Shown piece by piece: positions 1-9,924 of a stretch of 64,000 bases of DNA. The stretch comes from Atherinomorus stipes. Lineage: Eukaryota > Chordata > Actinopteri > Atheriniformes > Atherinidae. The notes below the pieces were generated by a model that did not search any database, was not told where the DNA came from, and saw nothing but the letters and a program-made list of their open reading frames with translations. The position numbers were made by a program, and so were the translations under genes. The stretch spans positions 248,001 through 312,000 of the forward strand of contig JALJCO010001037.1 in assembly GCA_023101725.1 (NCBI GenBank). The letters are read 5' to 3'. Positions within the stretch are counted from its first letter, which is position 1. The number at the start of each line of letters is the position of its first letter.

Positions 1-130
1 AGAACAAAATGGACTTTTTGGTGGAAATGTGTCCTTCTTCACACTGGTCTATAGCACCTCCAATAGGTAGAAACTGGAACTAAAATCTTCTTTCTATCAG
101 CAGGAGCGCTGAGTTTTCATGCTAGACGTT
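1..130 (+). repeat. 3' flank of a further finTRIM unit lying left of the window
   Basis: The first ~130 bases match the sequence that follows the polyadenylation signal of the finTRIM copies inside the window, for example 17095-17215 and 32165-32300. The same order of short blocks is present (aagatgagaacaaaa-like start, ccttcttc-actggtct, aggtagaaactgg, ttctgtcagcag). No coding sequence is present. I infer that another + strand copy ends just before base 1. Confidence 0.7.
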
Positions 131-509
131 GTTTTGGGAGGCTTTTGGAACAGAAAACTATGTGTTTAAAAACATTTTGTGTTTATTTTTTAGTGCATTT
201 CTATGGAAATGTTATATTGAAATGTTGGGCCTTGTTGAAAGCAGAATTCTTGTATTTCTGCTCACACTAACACTGACTGAACAAATACTTTATGCACAAT
301 TTTTAAGGATTCATTAGCGGGTTTGACTGTTTATTAAGCCCCATAACTATATATTAATTACATCATATCCATGTTGTTATTAAAAATAATCAATTTTTTA
401 AAACATTTTTAAAAATATGTAGATATATGACAATATCATTTACAAAACTTATTAGCAGAAGGCCACATGAGGATGGACTCTACTGAACATTCAAAGAGCT
501 CAAAGATAA

Positions 510-1100
510 ATTTAAGCGGTGTCTCAAACTGCACACTTGCCCGAGTGCACTGGAATTCAGTGCGTAGTGCACACTGTGTTCTTCGTCTGTAGTGCACACT
601 ATTGTCGCTAAATGCTGACCCAAACAGAGCACTGCACTTACAGGAAGTGACAGAATGCATTGCCTGCTAACGTGAGCTAACTCTACTGAGCCCGTATGAC
701 CGCTGCCTCAAACACACACATGACCAGATCATAACGGTCATCAGGGAGTGAACAGCTTGTAGCATGCCACAATATACATTAGTGATTATGTCTAAATCAT
801 TTTTATAAACGTTACTTAAATCAGTATAATACCGCCTCTGATGCAGCAGGGGTCGCCACCACTTCGTTCACCACCATTATTCAGCTCTGAAAGCAGTTCG
901 AAAGTCCCGCCTCTTCCTCTGTGTCAGCAAGATGGCATCCATTTAGTGCGAGTAGTGTGCTTCATTTTGCATTTCATTTTTGGGCGTGATTAGGGCAACA
1001 TTCTGGTACTTTCGGTGCGCTGAATCGTCGCTTAAATGACACCATGTGTGCACTACACACTCAAAAACAGTGTTTGAAGTGCTCGAGTGTACGGATTGAA
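510..1100. mobile_element. Candidate palindromic mini-transposon
   Basis: The left end (about 515-600) and the reverse complement of the right end (about 1030-1095) share ordered blocks such as CGAG..GCACT, TTCAGTG and GTAGTGCACAC. This suggests long imperfect terminal inverted repeats around an ~590-bp non-coding element. The ends are decayed and no clear target-site duplication is visible. Superfamily not assigned. Confidence 0.4.
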
Positions 1101-1101
1101 T

Positions 1102-1485
1102 TTAGAATTCAGAATTTAGAAGCAGAAAGTTCAGGGTCATCCAGGTCTTTATGTCACTAAGACATCTTTGTAATCTAACAAACTGATTGGTTTCATCAAG
1201 CTTCATAGATAAGTATATTTGAGTGTAGTCTGCATAACAATGAAAGTTTATGCAATGTTGTATGATGATATTACCCAAAGGAAGCATATATAATGTGAAG
1301 AGTATTGGTCCGAGCACAGAACCCTGGGGAACTCCATGAGTTACACTGGTGTGTGATGAAGACTCGTCATTTACATTAACAAACTGGAATCTATCATATA
1401 AATATGACTTGAACCAGTCTAATGCAGTTGGTTGGCTGGACCATGATGCTCTACAGACAGAAACTTGTCCACCCTCCCAGAACAC
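1102..1485 (-). pseudogene. Reverse-transcriptase remnant of a non-LTR retrotransposon
   Basis: The 127-codon open stretch has the central motifs of a LINE reverse transcriptase: the block HGVPQGSVLGPILF, then about 25 residues later a YAD-TQIYLS block, which corresponds to the catalytic F/YADD box. The second aspartate of that box is tyrosine here (YADY), so the copy would be inactive. Both flanks of a full ORF2 are missing (no endonuclease, no C-terminal part). The wording resembles CR1/Jockey-group LINEs common in fish. The exact clade is a guess. Confidence 0.8.
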
Positions 1486-2217
1486 TTAAGGTTATTGTTA
1501 TCACCTGGACCTGAACAATGCAACCCCCCCAGAAATGTACATCAGGCCCTCTTCAGGTACAACTGAATAGGACACCCCCATTCACACCTTCCTGGAACAA
1601 TTCAGCCTGATCTCCTGTTACAAGCAGCAACTTGGAGAAACACTCAGAGACACAGGCAAGGATCACCTTTTAAAGGTTTATATGTTTGTTCTGTTTGGAA
1701 AAAAAAAGACAGAAAAAATTATAATAGTTAGCATATTGCTACAAATAAAACAATGCTTTTATGTCCTTTAAATAGTTAAAATTCAATTCAGAAAAATTCA
1801 AGCATCATTTAAAACTGAGTTGTTGTGAATCATGAAGGTTTTTCTATGTCTATGAGTTGTTTTTGTCCATGAAAGAACAGGAACAAGGTGCGGTGTCTCC
1901 ATGCAATGTGTCAGCTGATTTCAGCTACCTCTGACACAACGTTGCAATATTGCAACATTGGATTAACAAGCTCTAAATCTAGTCTGATCAATGTTTTCCA
2001 ATATAACTACATTTCTATGTGTTCTAATGGATCCCCCAAAAAATTATGATGAAAGTTTTACTCATTTGGGTCCAGACTGATCCAGTTGATCCTGATGAAA
2101 AGTTTGCAGGTAGTGTGAAGTCTTGGGCAAATTACAGAGCCAGTAAAAACATCTGTTTCTTAGCCCTTTGAGGACGAGACCCATTGAACATTTAAATGTG
2201 GTGTTAAGTAAAAATTG

Positions 2218-2394
2218 GAGGAATAGAGTCCGCACACCAGGGAATGCTCCTCAGAAGAATTTAATACGTTGTTACGTTTCGGGCTTGTGCCCTTTGTCAG
2301 ACTGACGAAGGGCACAAGCCCGAAACGTAACAAGCCAAGTAAGACGTATTAAATTCTTCTGAGGAGCATTCCCTGGTGTGCGGTCTCTATTCTC
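2218..2394. repeat. Long foldback (inverted repeat) with hammerhead-like core
   Basis: About 80 bases read nearly the same on both strands around a centre at ~2301. Each arm contains CTGACGA or CTGACAA, a GGGC/GCCC stem with ACAA loop, then GAAACGTAAC. The right arm runs on to a short ACGT..ACGTA pairing. This resembles the conserved core of hammerhead ribozymes found at Penelope-like retroelement ends, but one extra A sits between CTGACGA and the stem. The outer arms (aatttaata, ggagcattccctggtgtgcgg) match as well. Confidence 0.75.
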
Positions 2395-3440
2395 CCAGTT
2401 TGTACTTCATTTTGCATCCAGCACCAAGTTCATTCCCCTGGGATGTGCGTGAGACTATTGTCTACTGTGTGTTAAATAAAAATAACATCTGCAGATCTTT
2501 TTAGCATGACTTTAAAGAAATGTTGTGATATAACAACTGTGGGTCTTAAAGGGTTGAATAAGGACATCCGTGCTGCCAGACAAATCTGTAGATGAGCAGA
2601 AAGGAACTAGACAGATGCTTCTACTCCACATCTTAGTCTCTGGGCCAGACAAGATATTGGAACCAGTCAAAATGACAACACTTGATCTTTGAAAAGATCC
2701 ATGTCTGCAGATGACATCAGACATGATAACCCTTACAGAGATGCAGCTGTTCTGAGGTTATCAGCTGATGAAGTTACCCACCCCTTTCAAATAATTACAT
2801 TTAGAGTCTGGTGCATACACTATCTTAGTTTAGACTCATGTACAGGACATCTGTCCATGTTTAACAATGTTGTACTTGGCATTATTCTTAAGGAGACCAA
2901 TTAAGGGTTACGTTCAAACTAAGATGTGAATCTGTCTGGTGCATTAAAATAAGGCATGGTGAGTGGCATATTCCTGCCATATTTGCAAAGCTTCACCTAT
3001 TTTTGTGTATGTGTTTGTTTGTTTGCCCACCCACCCCCTTTTGAATCTAACTTGTGTTGTGCAATTAAAACGTTGTGCTGTATGAAGGCCTCATGTAGGA
3101 ACCAGGTAGATGTCAGAGGCCTATGAGAGTCCGGCATCCCGCCCATACCAGAGTCCACCACAGTCAAACGCACCCAGGGATATATCAAATTAAGTTAGGT
3201 AGTAATTACCAATAAGTAATAATTGGGGGAGCTATAATTAAATCAATACCATTGACACTGATAGGCCTATTCACAGCAGTAAGGCTACCACTACTACCAC
3301 CAGAAACAATGACAATAGTGGTGGTAATAATAATAATAGTAATAGTGAATAAAAACAACAATAATAATAATACTGACAATAAAAATGATAATAATCAATT
3401 ATAATGATAGTGGTATTAATAATGACCATGATTAAAAATA
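2395..3440. other. Non-coding flank; (AAT)n-type tract at its right end
   Basis: No gene recognised. Around 2560-2620 there is similarity to the 3' flank of the finTRIM unit at 32430-32480 (ccagacaaatctg-agaagagcagaaagga), so this is probably duplicated flank of the copy left of the window. From about 3290 to 3430 the sequence becomes an imperfect AAT/ATA trinucleotide repeat. Confidence 0.5.
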
Positions 3441-3511
3441 TTCAATGTAGTGACAAAATTACAGGTAATTTTTCCCCGTCTCGATTTTCCCATTTTTTCT
3501 TATTGTGCGAA

Positions 3512-3533
3512 GTGCATTGTGGGAATCGTAGTG
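3512..3533 (-). promoter_or_regulatory. ZNF143/THAP11-like motif upstream of finTRIM copy 1
   Basis: Read on the - strand the site is CACTACGATTCCCACAATGC. This fits the known ACTACAATTCCCA-family motif bound by ZNF143 (STAF) and THAP11. It lies about 420 bp before the start codon and recurs at equivalent places before four other copies. Binding is inferred from similarity only. Confidence 0.6.
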
Positions 3534-3569
3534 CTAAGCGAGCGTTGCGCCGGGAAAACGTATGCAAAG

Positions 3570-3952
3570 ACCGTTAAGGGACCTCACATCATCTTGAATG
3601 AGTTCACTTTCAAGTTATTAATTTTCAGATGTGATTGGTTTAGTTTTAAATTGTCAGAAGAAAACACAACACAGAAGATTGTTTGTGTCAAACCGCTCCT
3701 CCTCTTTCTGAAATCACTTCCTGTTTTAACTCCTCCCTCCTGAATTCAAACTTTTTTCAAACGCAACCGCTCCTCACATTTCCTTCGGACCTGCAGATGG
3801 ATGATGGTGGAAGCAGCGCGTGCTGAAGTGGAAGAGCAGACGGACTCCGACCTGTGAAAAAGAGAAGAAAACCGTGGTTTGTAGATAAGAGCTCAGACTA
3901 GTTTCACCTTCGTGAAGTAAAATTAACGCGGTCGCTGTTACTGAGAGATGAA
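3570..3952 (+). promoter_or_regulatory. Conserved proximal upstream region / 5' UTR of copy 1
   Basis: This block is shared by the full + strand copies. It contains accgtta.gggacctcacatcatc, then TCACTTCCTGTTTTAAC (an ETS-type GGAAG site on the - strand) at 3714-3730, a tttcaaacg-like box, and a purine-rich leader ending at the ATG. No TATA box at a convincing place. The transcription start is not defined by the sequence. Confidence 0.55.
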
Positions 3953-5617
3953 ATGGAGGCAAAAGATCGGTTGGACCGAGAAACTTTCTCTTGTTCCATC
4001 TGTCTGGATCTGCTGAAGGATCCGGTGACTATTCCTTGTGGACACAGTTACTGTATAAACTGTATTAAAGCCCACTGGAATGGAGAGGATCAGAGGAGGA
4101 TCTACAGCTGCCCTCAGTGCAGAAAAACTTTCACACCGAGACCTGTTCTGGAGAAAAGCATCATATTAGCAGCTTTAGTGAAGCAGCTAAAGAAGACTGG
4201 ACTCCAAACTGCTCCTGCTGATCACTGCTATGCTGGACCTGAAGATGTGGCCTGTGATTTCTGCACTGGAAGAAAACTGAAAGCCATCAAGTCCTGTTTA
4301 TCCTGTCTGGTTTCTTACTGTGAGAAACACCTTCAGCCTCATTATGATGTGGCTCCATTAAAGAGACACAAGCTGGTGGAGCCCTCCAAGAACCTCCAGG
4401 AGAACATCTGCTCTCGTCATGATGAGGTGATGAAGATGTTCTGCCGTACTGATCAGAAGTGTATCTGTTATCTCTGCTCTGTGGATGAACATAAAGGCCA
4501 CGACACAGTCTCAGCTGCAGCAGAAAGGACTGAGAGGCAGAGAGAGCTGGAGGTGAGTCGACAACAAATCCAGCAGAGAATCCAGGACAGAGAGAAAGAT
4601 GTGAAGCTGCTTCAACAGGAGGTGGAGGCCATCAATCACTCTGCTGATAAAACAGTGGAGGACAGTGAGAAGATCTTCACTCAGCTGATCCGTCTCATCC
4701 AGAAAAGAAGCTCTGATGTGAAGCAGCAGATCAGATTCCAGCAGGAAACTGAAGTGAGTGGAGTCAAAGAGCTTCAGGAGAAGCTGGAGCAGGAGATCAC
4801 TGAGCTGAAGAGGAAAGACGCTGAGCTGAAGCAGCTCTCACACACAGAGGATCACAACCAGTTTCTACACAACTACCCCTCACTGTCAGCACTCAGTGAG
4901 TCTACACACTCATCCAGCATCAATATCCGTCCTCTCAGATACTTTGAGGATGTGACAGCAGCTGTGTCAGAGCTCAGAGATAAACTACAGCACATTCTGA
5001 CAGACGGATGGACAAATATTTCACTGACAGACAGTAATGTGGATGTTATCCCGTCCCAACCAGAACCAAAGAGCAGAGCTGAATTTGTAAAATATTCATG
5101 TGAATTCACACTGGATCCAAACACAGCATTCATATTTCTGTTCGTATCAAAGGGAAGAAGGAAGGTGACATTTATGAGAGAGCGTCAGTATTACTCTAGT
5201 CATCCAGACAGATTCAGTGACTGGAGTCAGATTCTGAGTAGAGAGAGTCTGCCTGAATGTTGTTACTGGGAGGTGAAAATCAGAGGAAACGTTGCTGTTG
5301 GAGTCACATACAAGAATATTGGCAGAGAAGGGACTGCAGATGAGTTATGCTTTGGATGTAACGAAAAATCTTGGTTATTATCTTGGAGTGAAGATAGTTA
5401 TGAGTTTAAGTTCAACAACATCAGTACCTCCATCTCAGGTCCCCGGTCCTTCAGAGTAGGAGTGTATCTGGATCACAGAGCAGGTATTCTGTCCTTCTAC
5501 AGAGTCTCTGGAACCAGGACTCTCCTCCACAGAGTCCAGACCACATTCACTCAGCCGCTCTATGCTGGATTTTATATTGAAAATGATTCCAGTGCCGAGT
5601 TGTGTAAAGTGACCTAA
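3953..5617 (+). CDS. finTRIM / TRIM16-like E3 ubiquitin ligase, copy 1 (554 aa)
   Basis: The protein has the full RBCC-B30.2 layout. The C3HC4 RING uses C14, C17, C29, H31, C34, C37, C53 and C56. A first B-box-like zinc region lies at about 95-132, and B-box2 at about 153-186 (CSRH..C..D..C..C..H..H). A coiled coil follows (about 188-300), then a PRY-SPRY starting near residue 383 (TLDPNTA) and ending at the C-terminus. RING TRIMs transfer ubiquitin from an E2; in finTRIMs the SPRY is thought to recognise targets, probably in antiviral defence, in the cytoplasm. The start is set by alignment with the other copies and by a good AAATGG context. One exon, no lesion seen. Its SPRY is among the most divergent of the array. 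A hAT-like element begins four bases after the stop. Poly(A) signal at 6345. Confidence 0.92.
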   Translation: MEAKDRLDRETFSCSICLDLLKDPVTIPCGHSYCINCIKAHWNGEDQRRIYSCPQCRKTFTPRPVLEKSIILAALVKQLKKTGLQTAPADHCYAGPEDVACDFCTGRKLKAIKSCLSCLVSYCEKHLQPHYDVAPLKRHKLVEPSKNLQENICSRHDEVMKMFCRTDQKCICYLCSVDEHKGHDTVSAAAERTERQRELEVSRQQIQQRIQDREKDVKLLQQEVEAINHSADKTVEDSEKIFTQLIRLIQKRSSDVKQQIRFQQETEVSGVKELQEKLEQEITELKRKDAELKQLSHTEDHNQFLHNYPSLSALSESTHSSSINIRPLRYFEDVTAAVSELRDKLQHILTDGWTNISLTDSNVDVIPSQPEPKSRAEFVKYSCEFTLDPNTAFIFLFVSKGRRKVTFMRERQYYSSHPDRFSDWSQILSRESLPECCYWEVKIRGNVAVGVTYKNIGREGTADELCFGCNEKSWLLSWSEDSYEFKFNNISTSISGPRSFRVGVYLDHRAGILSFYRVSGTRTLLHRVQTTFTQPLYAGFYIENDSSAELCKVT

Positions 5618-5620
5618 GCA

Positions 5621-6015
5621 TAAGGGGTGTAACTTCAATATCTTAAATCAATCCAAAAACCCATTATAATCCAAAAATCGATGTCAAACCCTTTTATTAA
5701 AAAAATGACTTTATTTTAAAGGTCCTGTGACAACATTTTCACAACAAAATATATGTTTATTGTTGTGCAGTCAGTGGATAGATATGACACTGGGAGACTG
5801 TACTGCAAAGCTTCCAGTTTTGTCAAGAAACAATAACCTTGTTTATTACTTGTAATATTGTTTTATATAGTTTTATATCGATCTGTGGATCCTAAATCAA
5901 ATGGAATCAAAATTGTATCGTGACTGAATTTGAGATATCGGCAAACATCAAATTGCCTATCCACTGTATCGATAAAATACCGTATTGAGATCAAACGGGG
6001 AGATTTACACCCCTA
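5621..6015. mobile_element. hAT-like MITE in the 3' UTR of copy 1
   Basis: The ends are inverted: TAAGGGGTGTAA on the left and TTACACCCCTAA on the right. The inside holds atcgat/gtatcgata-type AT-rich sequence without coding capacity. The other copies have no such block between stop and poly(A) signal, so it is an insertion into this copy only. No clear 8-bp target duplication. Confidence 0.65.
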
Positions 6016-6344
6016 ATGTTTCCTGTGTTTGTTGCTGAGAGTTCATTGTTCTGATGTCTCTGTTTTATTTGCTAGATTTTCTTCTTTTTTTTTACCTTTT
6101 TTGGAGGAAATCACTGCTAAAGATTATTTTTATTTTCATCAATATTATCCACATCAACTTCTCTGTTCTCTAAGTATTTGTTGGATATTTGTATTGATGG
6201 ATTGTTCAATACAAAAAAAAAAAGCCAGATCCAGAAATCTCTGGAACTTCATCTTGTGAAAGATTTAAGTCTGCAACTCCCTCCCAAGATTTTGTTAACA
6301 ATTGTTTCTTCTTCTGTTGGAGAGCTGTCAAGTAGAAAAAGTGA

Positions 6345-6350
6345 AATAAA
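6345..6350 (+). terminator. Polyadenylation signal AATAAA, copy 1
   Basis: AATAAA followed by gatgga, the same context as the signals of copies 2, 5 and 6 (AATAAAGATGAGAAC). About 730 bp after the stop because a MITE lengthens the 3' UTR. Confidence 0.6.
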
Positions 6351-6715
6351 GATGGAAAGAAAGTCATAAATTAGTCATTTTTTTCTGTTAAACTAAATGA
6401 GCTTGGTACTGAAACCTCACTTAAATGACTTATTAGATGGTATTTTCACTAATCCAAATCAAACATAAAAAAACATTTGAAACCTATGGCTTGTGTGGAG
6501 GACCAGTAACCCTAACACAAGACAATTTACATGATTAAAACCTCATGGAAACTCAAAATTGAGAATTGATTACTGTCTGCCTCCATGCAGTGTGAAGCAT
6601 GTTAATAATTCTGTAAACCCTCAGTCATCATCATTGATTAGAAATAATCAAGCTTATTACACAGACTTTCTCAAGGAGAAGGAAGGATTATTATAAGTTT
6701 AATTCATCCCTTATA

Positions 6716-6785
6716 TACATATATAAATATATATATATATATATAAAGATATATATCTAAATATATATATACACATATACAATGG
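6716..6785. repeat. Imperfect (TA)n microsatellite
   Basis: Alternating TA/AT runs interrupted by AA and AC. Simple sequence. Confidence 0.85.
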
Positions 6786-7500
6786 TGTGAAACATATTGC
6801 TCACGCTGCGGCGCGTGAGCGGTCCGTCGTCGCTCCGGCATGCCGTGCCGCTGCGCTACAGATACGCGCCAGCTCTATTTTTGACGCTCCACGCACCGAC
6901 ACCGCGTCAATATCAGTAGTTCAGATCGAACCAGACAGGAAGTCAGACACGGATTCAGTGTAAAATATCCGGTAACTTCCTAAACAAAAGCCACTGTGCA
7001 GCTTTTAAACTGCTGAACTACCTGAACATGACAGCATCTCCGTGTCCACGAGGTTACAGTGAAATAAGAAACCATGACGCATGAACATGTGGACAAAATG
7101 AACCATTTGGATGAGAATCACAGGCGATCTAGCAGTCCTCTCGTGATTTCGTGATGTCACCACGAAATCACCGCACAGTGAACGGTGTAAATGCTCGCGC
7201 CGAGGAAGTCGCAGCAAAGCCGCTGCGCTGCGCTGCGCTCACGTCACGGACCAGGTGTAAAGCCGGGGTTAGACATCTTGGAAAAACAGTATGCTGTATT
7301 ACACGTATGTAACCTCACTGTGCCCCGTGTCTGCAGGGGACTGCGGCAACGCTCCAGGAGCAATATTGGCGCGAGCACAGGCCGCCAAGTTGTCGTGATG
7401 CAAGTGTGGCCGTCCAACCAATGAGAGAGCAGGTTACATTCGATGAGCGCGAGGATTGCTCTATTTTGCTTTTCACTCTGCACAGGGCCCAGAAGGGTCA
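6786..7500. other. GC- and CpG-rich stretch without recognised gene
   Basis: From gctcacgctgcggcgcgtg to about 7260 the sequence is much richer in G+C and CpG than the surrounding AT-rich DNA. It contains gctgcgctgcgctgcgct and gcgcgagcac. No frame resembles a known protein. It could be an old transposon end, or a CpG island of an unseen transcript. Confidence 0.4.
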
Positions 7501-7574
7501 CGCAATCGCTAAATGGAGAGGGAAAACGATTAAGGAAATGCGATTGCAAAAAGGATTTGAAAATGAGAGGGGAA

Positions 7575-8302
7575 AAAGAAAATGAAAAGAATGTGAAGAC
7601 TCTTTTTAAAAAAAAAGATTTAAAAATTCTTTTCAAAACAGAATTTTAAAAGGCTTTTCAAAAAAGATTTTAAAATTCTTTTTAAAATATAATTTGAAAA
7701 TGCTTTTTCAAATAACAGAATTTAATAATGAATTAATGAATACAATATGCAAATAATCTTTTATATTTCAATTTAAAATGTGAATTTACAAAAATGCATT
7801 TGAAATTTGATTTCTTATTGTATAATTGAATTGTTTAAATTGAAATCCTATTTCAAAATGTATATCTTTATTTTACAATCAATAACTCATCATCAAAATG
7901 CTGTATTGCTTTTTTAGTGACTCTCCTGGTCCCTCCGTAAAAAAGAAAATGAAAAGAATTTGAAGATGCTATTTCATAAAAGTTTTTAAAATCCTTTTCA
8001 AAATAGAATTTTAAAATGTTTTTTAAAACAGGTTTTAAATGTCTTTTTGAAATTTAATTTAAAAGTCCTTTTTCAAATGACAGAATTTAATAATGAATTA
8101 ATGAATACAATATGCAAATAATCTTTTATATTTCAATTTAAAATGTGAAATTACAAAATGCTTTTGAAATTTGATTTCTTATTGTACAAATTAATTGTTT
8201 GATTTGAAATCCTATTTGAAATTTTATATTTTTATTTCACAATTAATTAATCATCTTCAAAATGCTGGATTGCTTTTTCAGTGACTCTTCTGGTCCTCCA
8301 TA
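7575..8302. repeat. Tandem duplication, two ~365-bp AT-rich units
   Basis: 7575-7937 and 7940-8302 carry the same ordered text: aaaatgaaaagaat..tgaag, tttaataatgaattaatgaa (at 7721 and 8086), tgcaaataatcttttatatt, and tgctg.attgc..ttt.agtgactct.ctggtcc. Spacing of the matches is 365 bp. Non-coding. Possibly part of a larger repeat. Confidence 0.8.
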
Positions 8303-8419
8303 CTCAAGGACCAGAGTTGGGCAAAATCCGAGACACCAGGACAGGGCACCAAACCATAATCTCATCTAGGGCAACAAAATGGCCGGCTCTGTGGTTTTCT
8401 TAAGATTCTAAGAACAACC

Positions 8420-9340
8420 AGAAGCCGAATGAAAAAAAAATTCTAAATGATTGGTTGCAAAGAGACTTGACATCATTTGGAAGATCATTATTGGGCTTAT
8501 CTCCAGACTGTGCCCCACTTATTCTTTACCCCTTGCCACAAAAAACATAATAGAAATTAACACCCTCATTTTTAATTTTATTTGGAAGAATATACAATAT
8601 ATTAGAAAAGCAGACATGATTAAAAGTTATCAGGATGGAGGGATAAAATCTACTAAAGCTGAGCTGCCTTCAGTCATATGTGGTGTATTTTGCCTAAGTT
8701 TGTGTTCTGGAAATTCTGGGGCATAGATTTCCCATTGAAATGTGAATTTGAGGTCTCTAAGTTATACCATGAAGCTTTCGGTCTTCCATCAGCAGATCTT
8801 TTTCTACTGGACGATGATATACAAACATAACTTCAGCCCATATTTGGAACAACAGGGTGATTCCAAGGAAGAGAAAATCAATATCCACGGAAGGATGGGA
8901 AAAACTATTTTGTCCATTATTCTTTTGATGAATGACAATGAAAATCTATTAAGGTATGATTAATTTAATAATAAAGATAAAATAGTCTGCACCCCTAAGA
9001 ACTACAGAAATGTGGTTGATAAAATATTAATTGCTTTTATTGATTTAATTAGGAATAATTTAGCTAAGACACCAACCCCTAGAAGGCATAAAAATATAAC
9101 TAATTGCATAAACGTTGTAGACAAAAACTGCCTGATTTTGAGAAAATTCTTAATTGATGAGATCTATCATGGATCCTCTAAAAAAAACATATTTGAAAAT
9201 TTTGACCAAAAAGAAATTCTGTGAATCAGAACTATATTTCTTAAGTTTCTAATCCCTCCTAAATGTAAGAAATCCACTTTAAAGTTCAATGAATTTATGA
9301 AGGTGAAATGGTCATTGCCTTTATATTTCTATGTGATTTA
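8420..9340 (+). pseudogene. Decayed L1/Tx1-like LINE ORF2 C-terminal remnant
   Basis: Conceptual translation gives pieces such as INTLIFNFIWKN and YQDGGIKSTKAE, the typical pattern of the region after the reverse transcriptase of L1-group ORF2. Further open pieces (8742-8963, 9012-9224) follow in shifted frames. Stops and frame changes show that it is dead. Confidence 0.6.
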
Positions 9341-9493
9341 TTCTATTGTTTAGACGCTGACAACTAGAATTTGTTAAACTGATGTTTTTCAAACGACATA
9401 ATTAACACATAATTGTTAGATTTAACTTTCAGATGGTCCATATCTCATGTCAACAAATGACGCTGCGTCGTTAGCTTGGTTTGCTAGTGAACA

Positions 9494-9515
9494 ATGCACT
9501 GTGGGTAACGCAGTG
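9494..9515 (-). promoter_or_regulatory. ZNF143-like motif upstream of copy 2 (weaker match)
   Basis: Read on the - strand: CACTGCGTTACCCACAGTGC, the positional counterpart of the motif at 3512. It lies about 410 bp before the ATG. It departs from the consensus at ACTAC (ACTGC) and CAATG (CAGTG). Confidence 0.45.
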
Positions 9516-9924
9516 TTTAACAAGCATAGCGACGGGAAAACGTACGCAACGACCGTTACGGGACGTTACATCATCTGAACGAGTTTGTTTTCAAGTTGTT
9601 TATTTAAGAATACAATTTATTTACTTTTAAATCGACAGAAAAACGAATACAACACAGTTAAACCGCTCCTCGCTCTCCTGTCACTTCCAGTTTAAGCTCT
9701 TCCTTCTTCCGGATTTCAAACGCCGCCGCCCCACTTCGTCCACATGTTTCCTCGTTCCCTCCCCTTCAGATCTGCAGTTGGTTGATGGTAGAAGTACCGT
9801 GTGGTGACGTAGAAGAGCAAACAGGCGTTGTCCTCTTAACAACCCCATGACTTGTATATCAGAAGTCAGGCGAGTTTCTGTTTTGAGGAAGAGAAACCAA
9901 CACAGTCGCTGCTACTGAGGTGAA
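9516..9924 (+). promoter_or_regulatory. Conserved proximal upstream region of copy 2
   Basis: Same block order as before copy 1: accgttacgggacgttacatcatc, TCACTTCCAGTTTAAGC, tttcaaacgccgcc, then a gaggaagagaaac leader. The ETS-like site has CCAG instead of CCTG. Confidence 0.5.

Noticed and set aside
2281..2335. Calling the foldback a confirmed hammerhead ribozyme
   Set aside because: One extra base before stem II and no convincing stem I; kept only as a hypothesis in the findings.
4873..5133. A similar antisense open frame of about 86 codons in every finTRIM copy (also 10848-11108, 15923-16222, 27244-27504, 31242-31490)
   Set aside because: It mirrors the highly conserved coiled-coil-to-SPRY coding DNA. 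Its conservation follows from the sense strand, and it has no start context or domain.
8742..9224. Two short + strand frames as possible genes
   Set aside because: They continue the L1-like remnant in shifted frames; no promoter or splice support.
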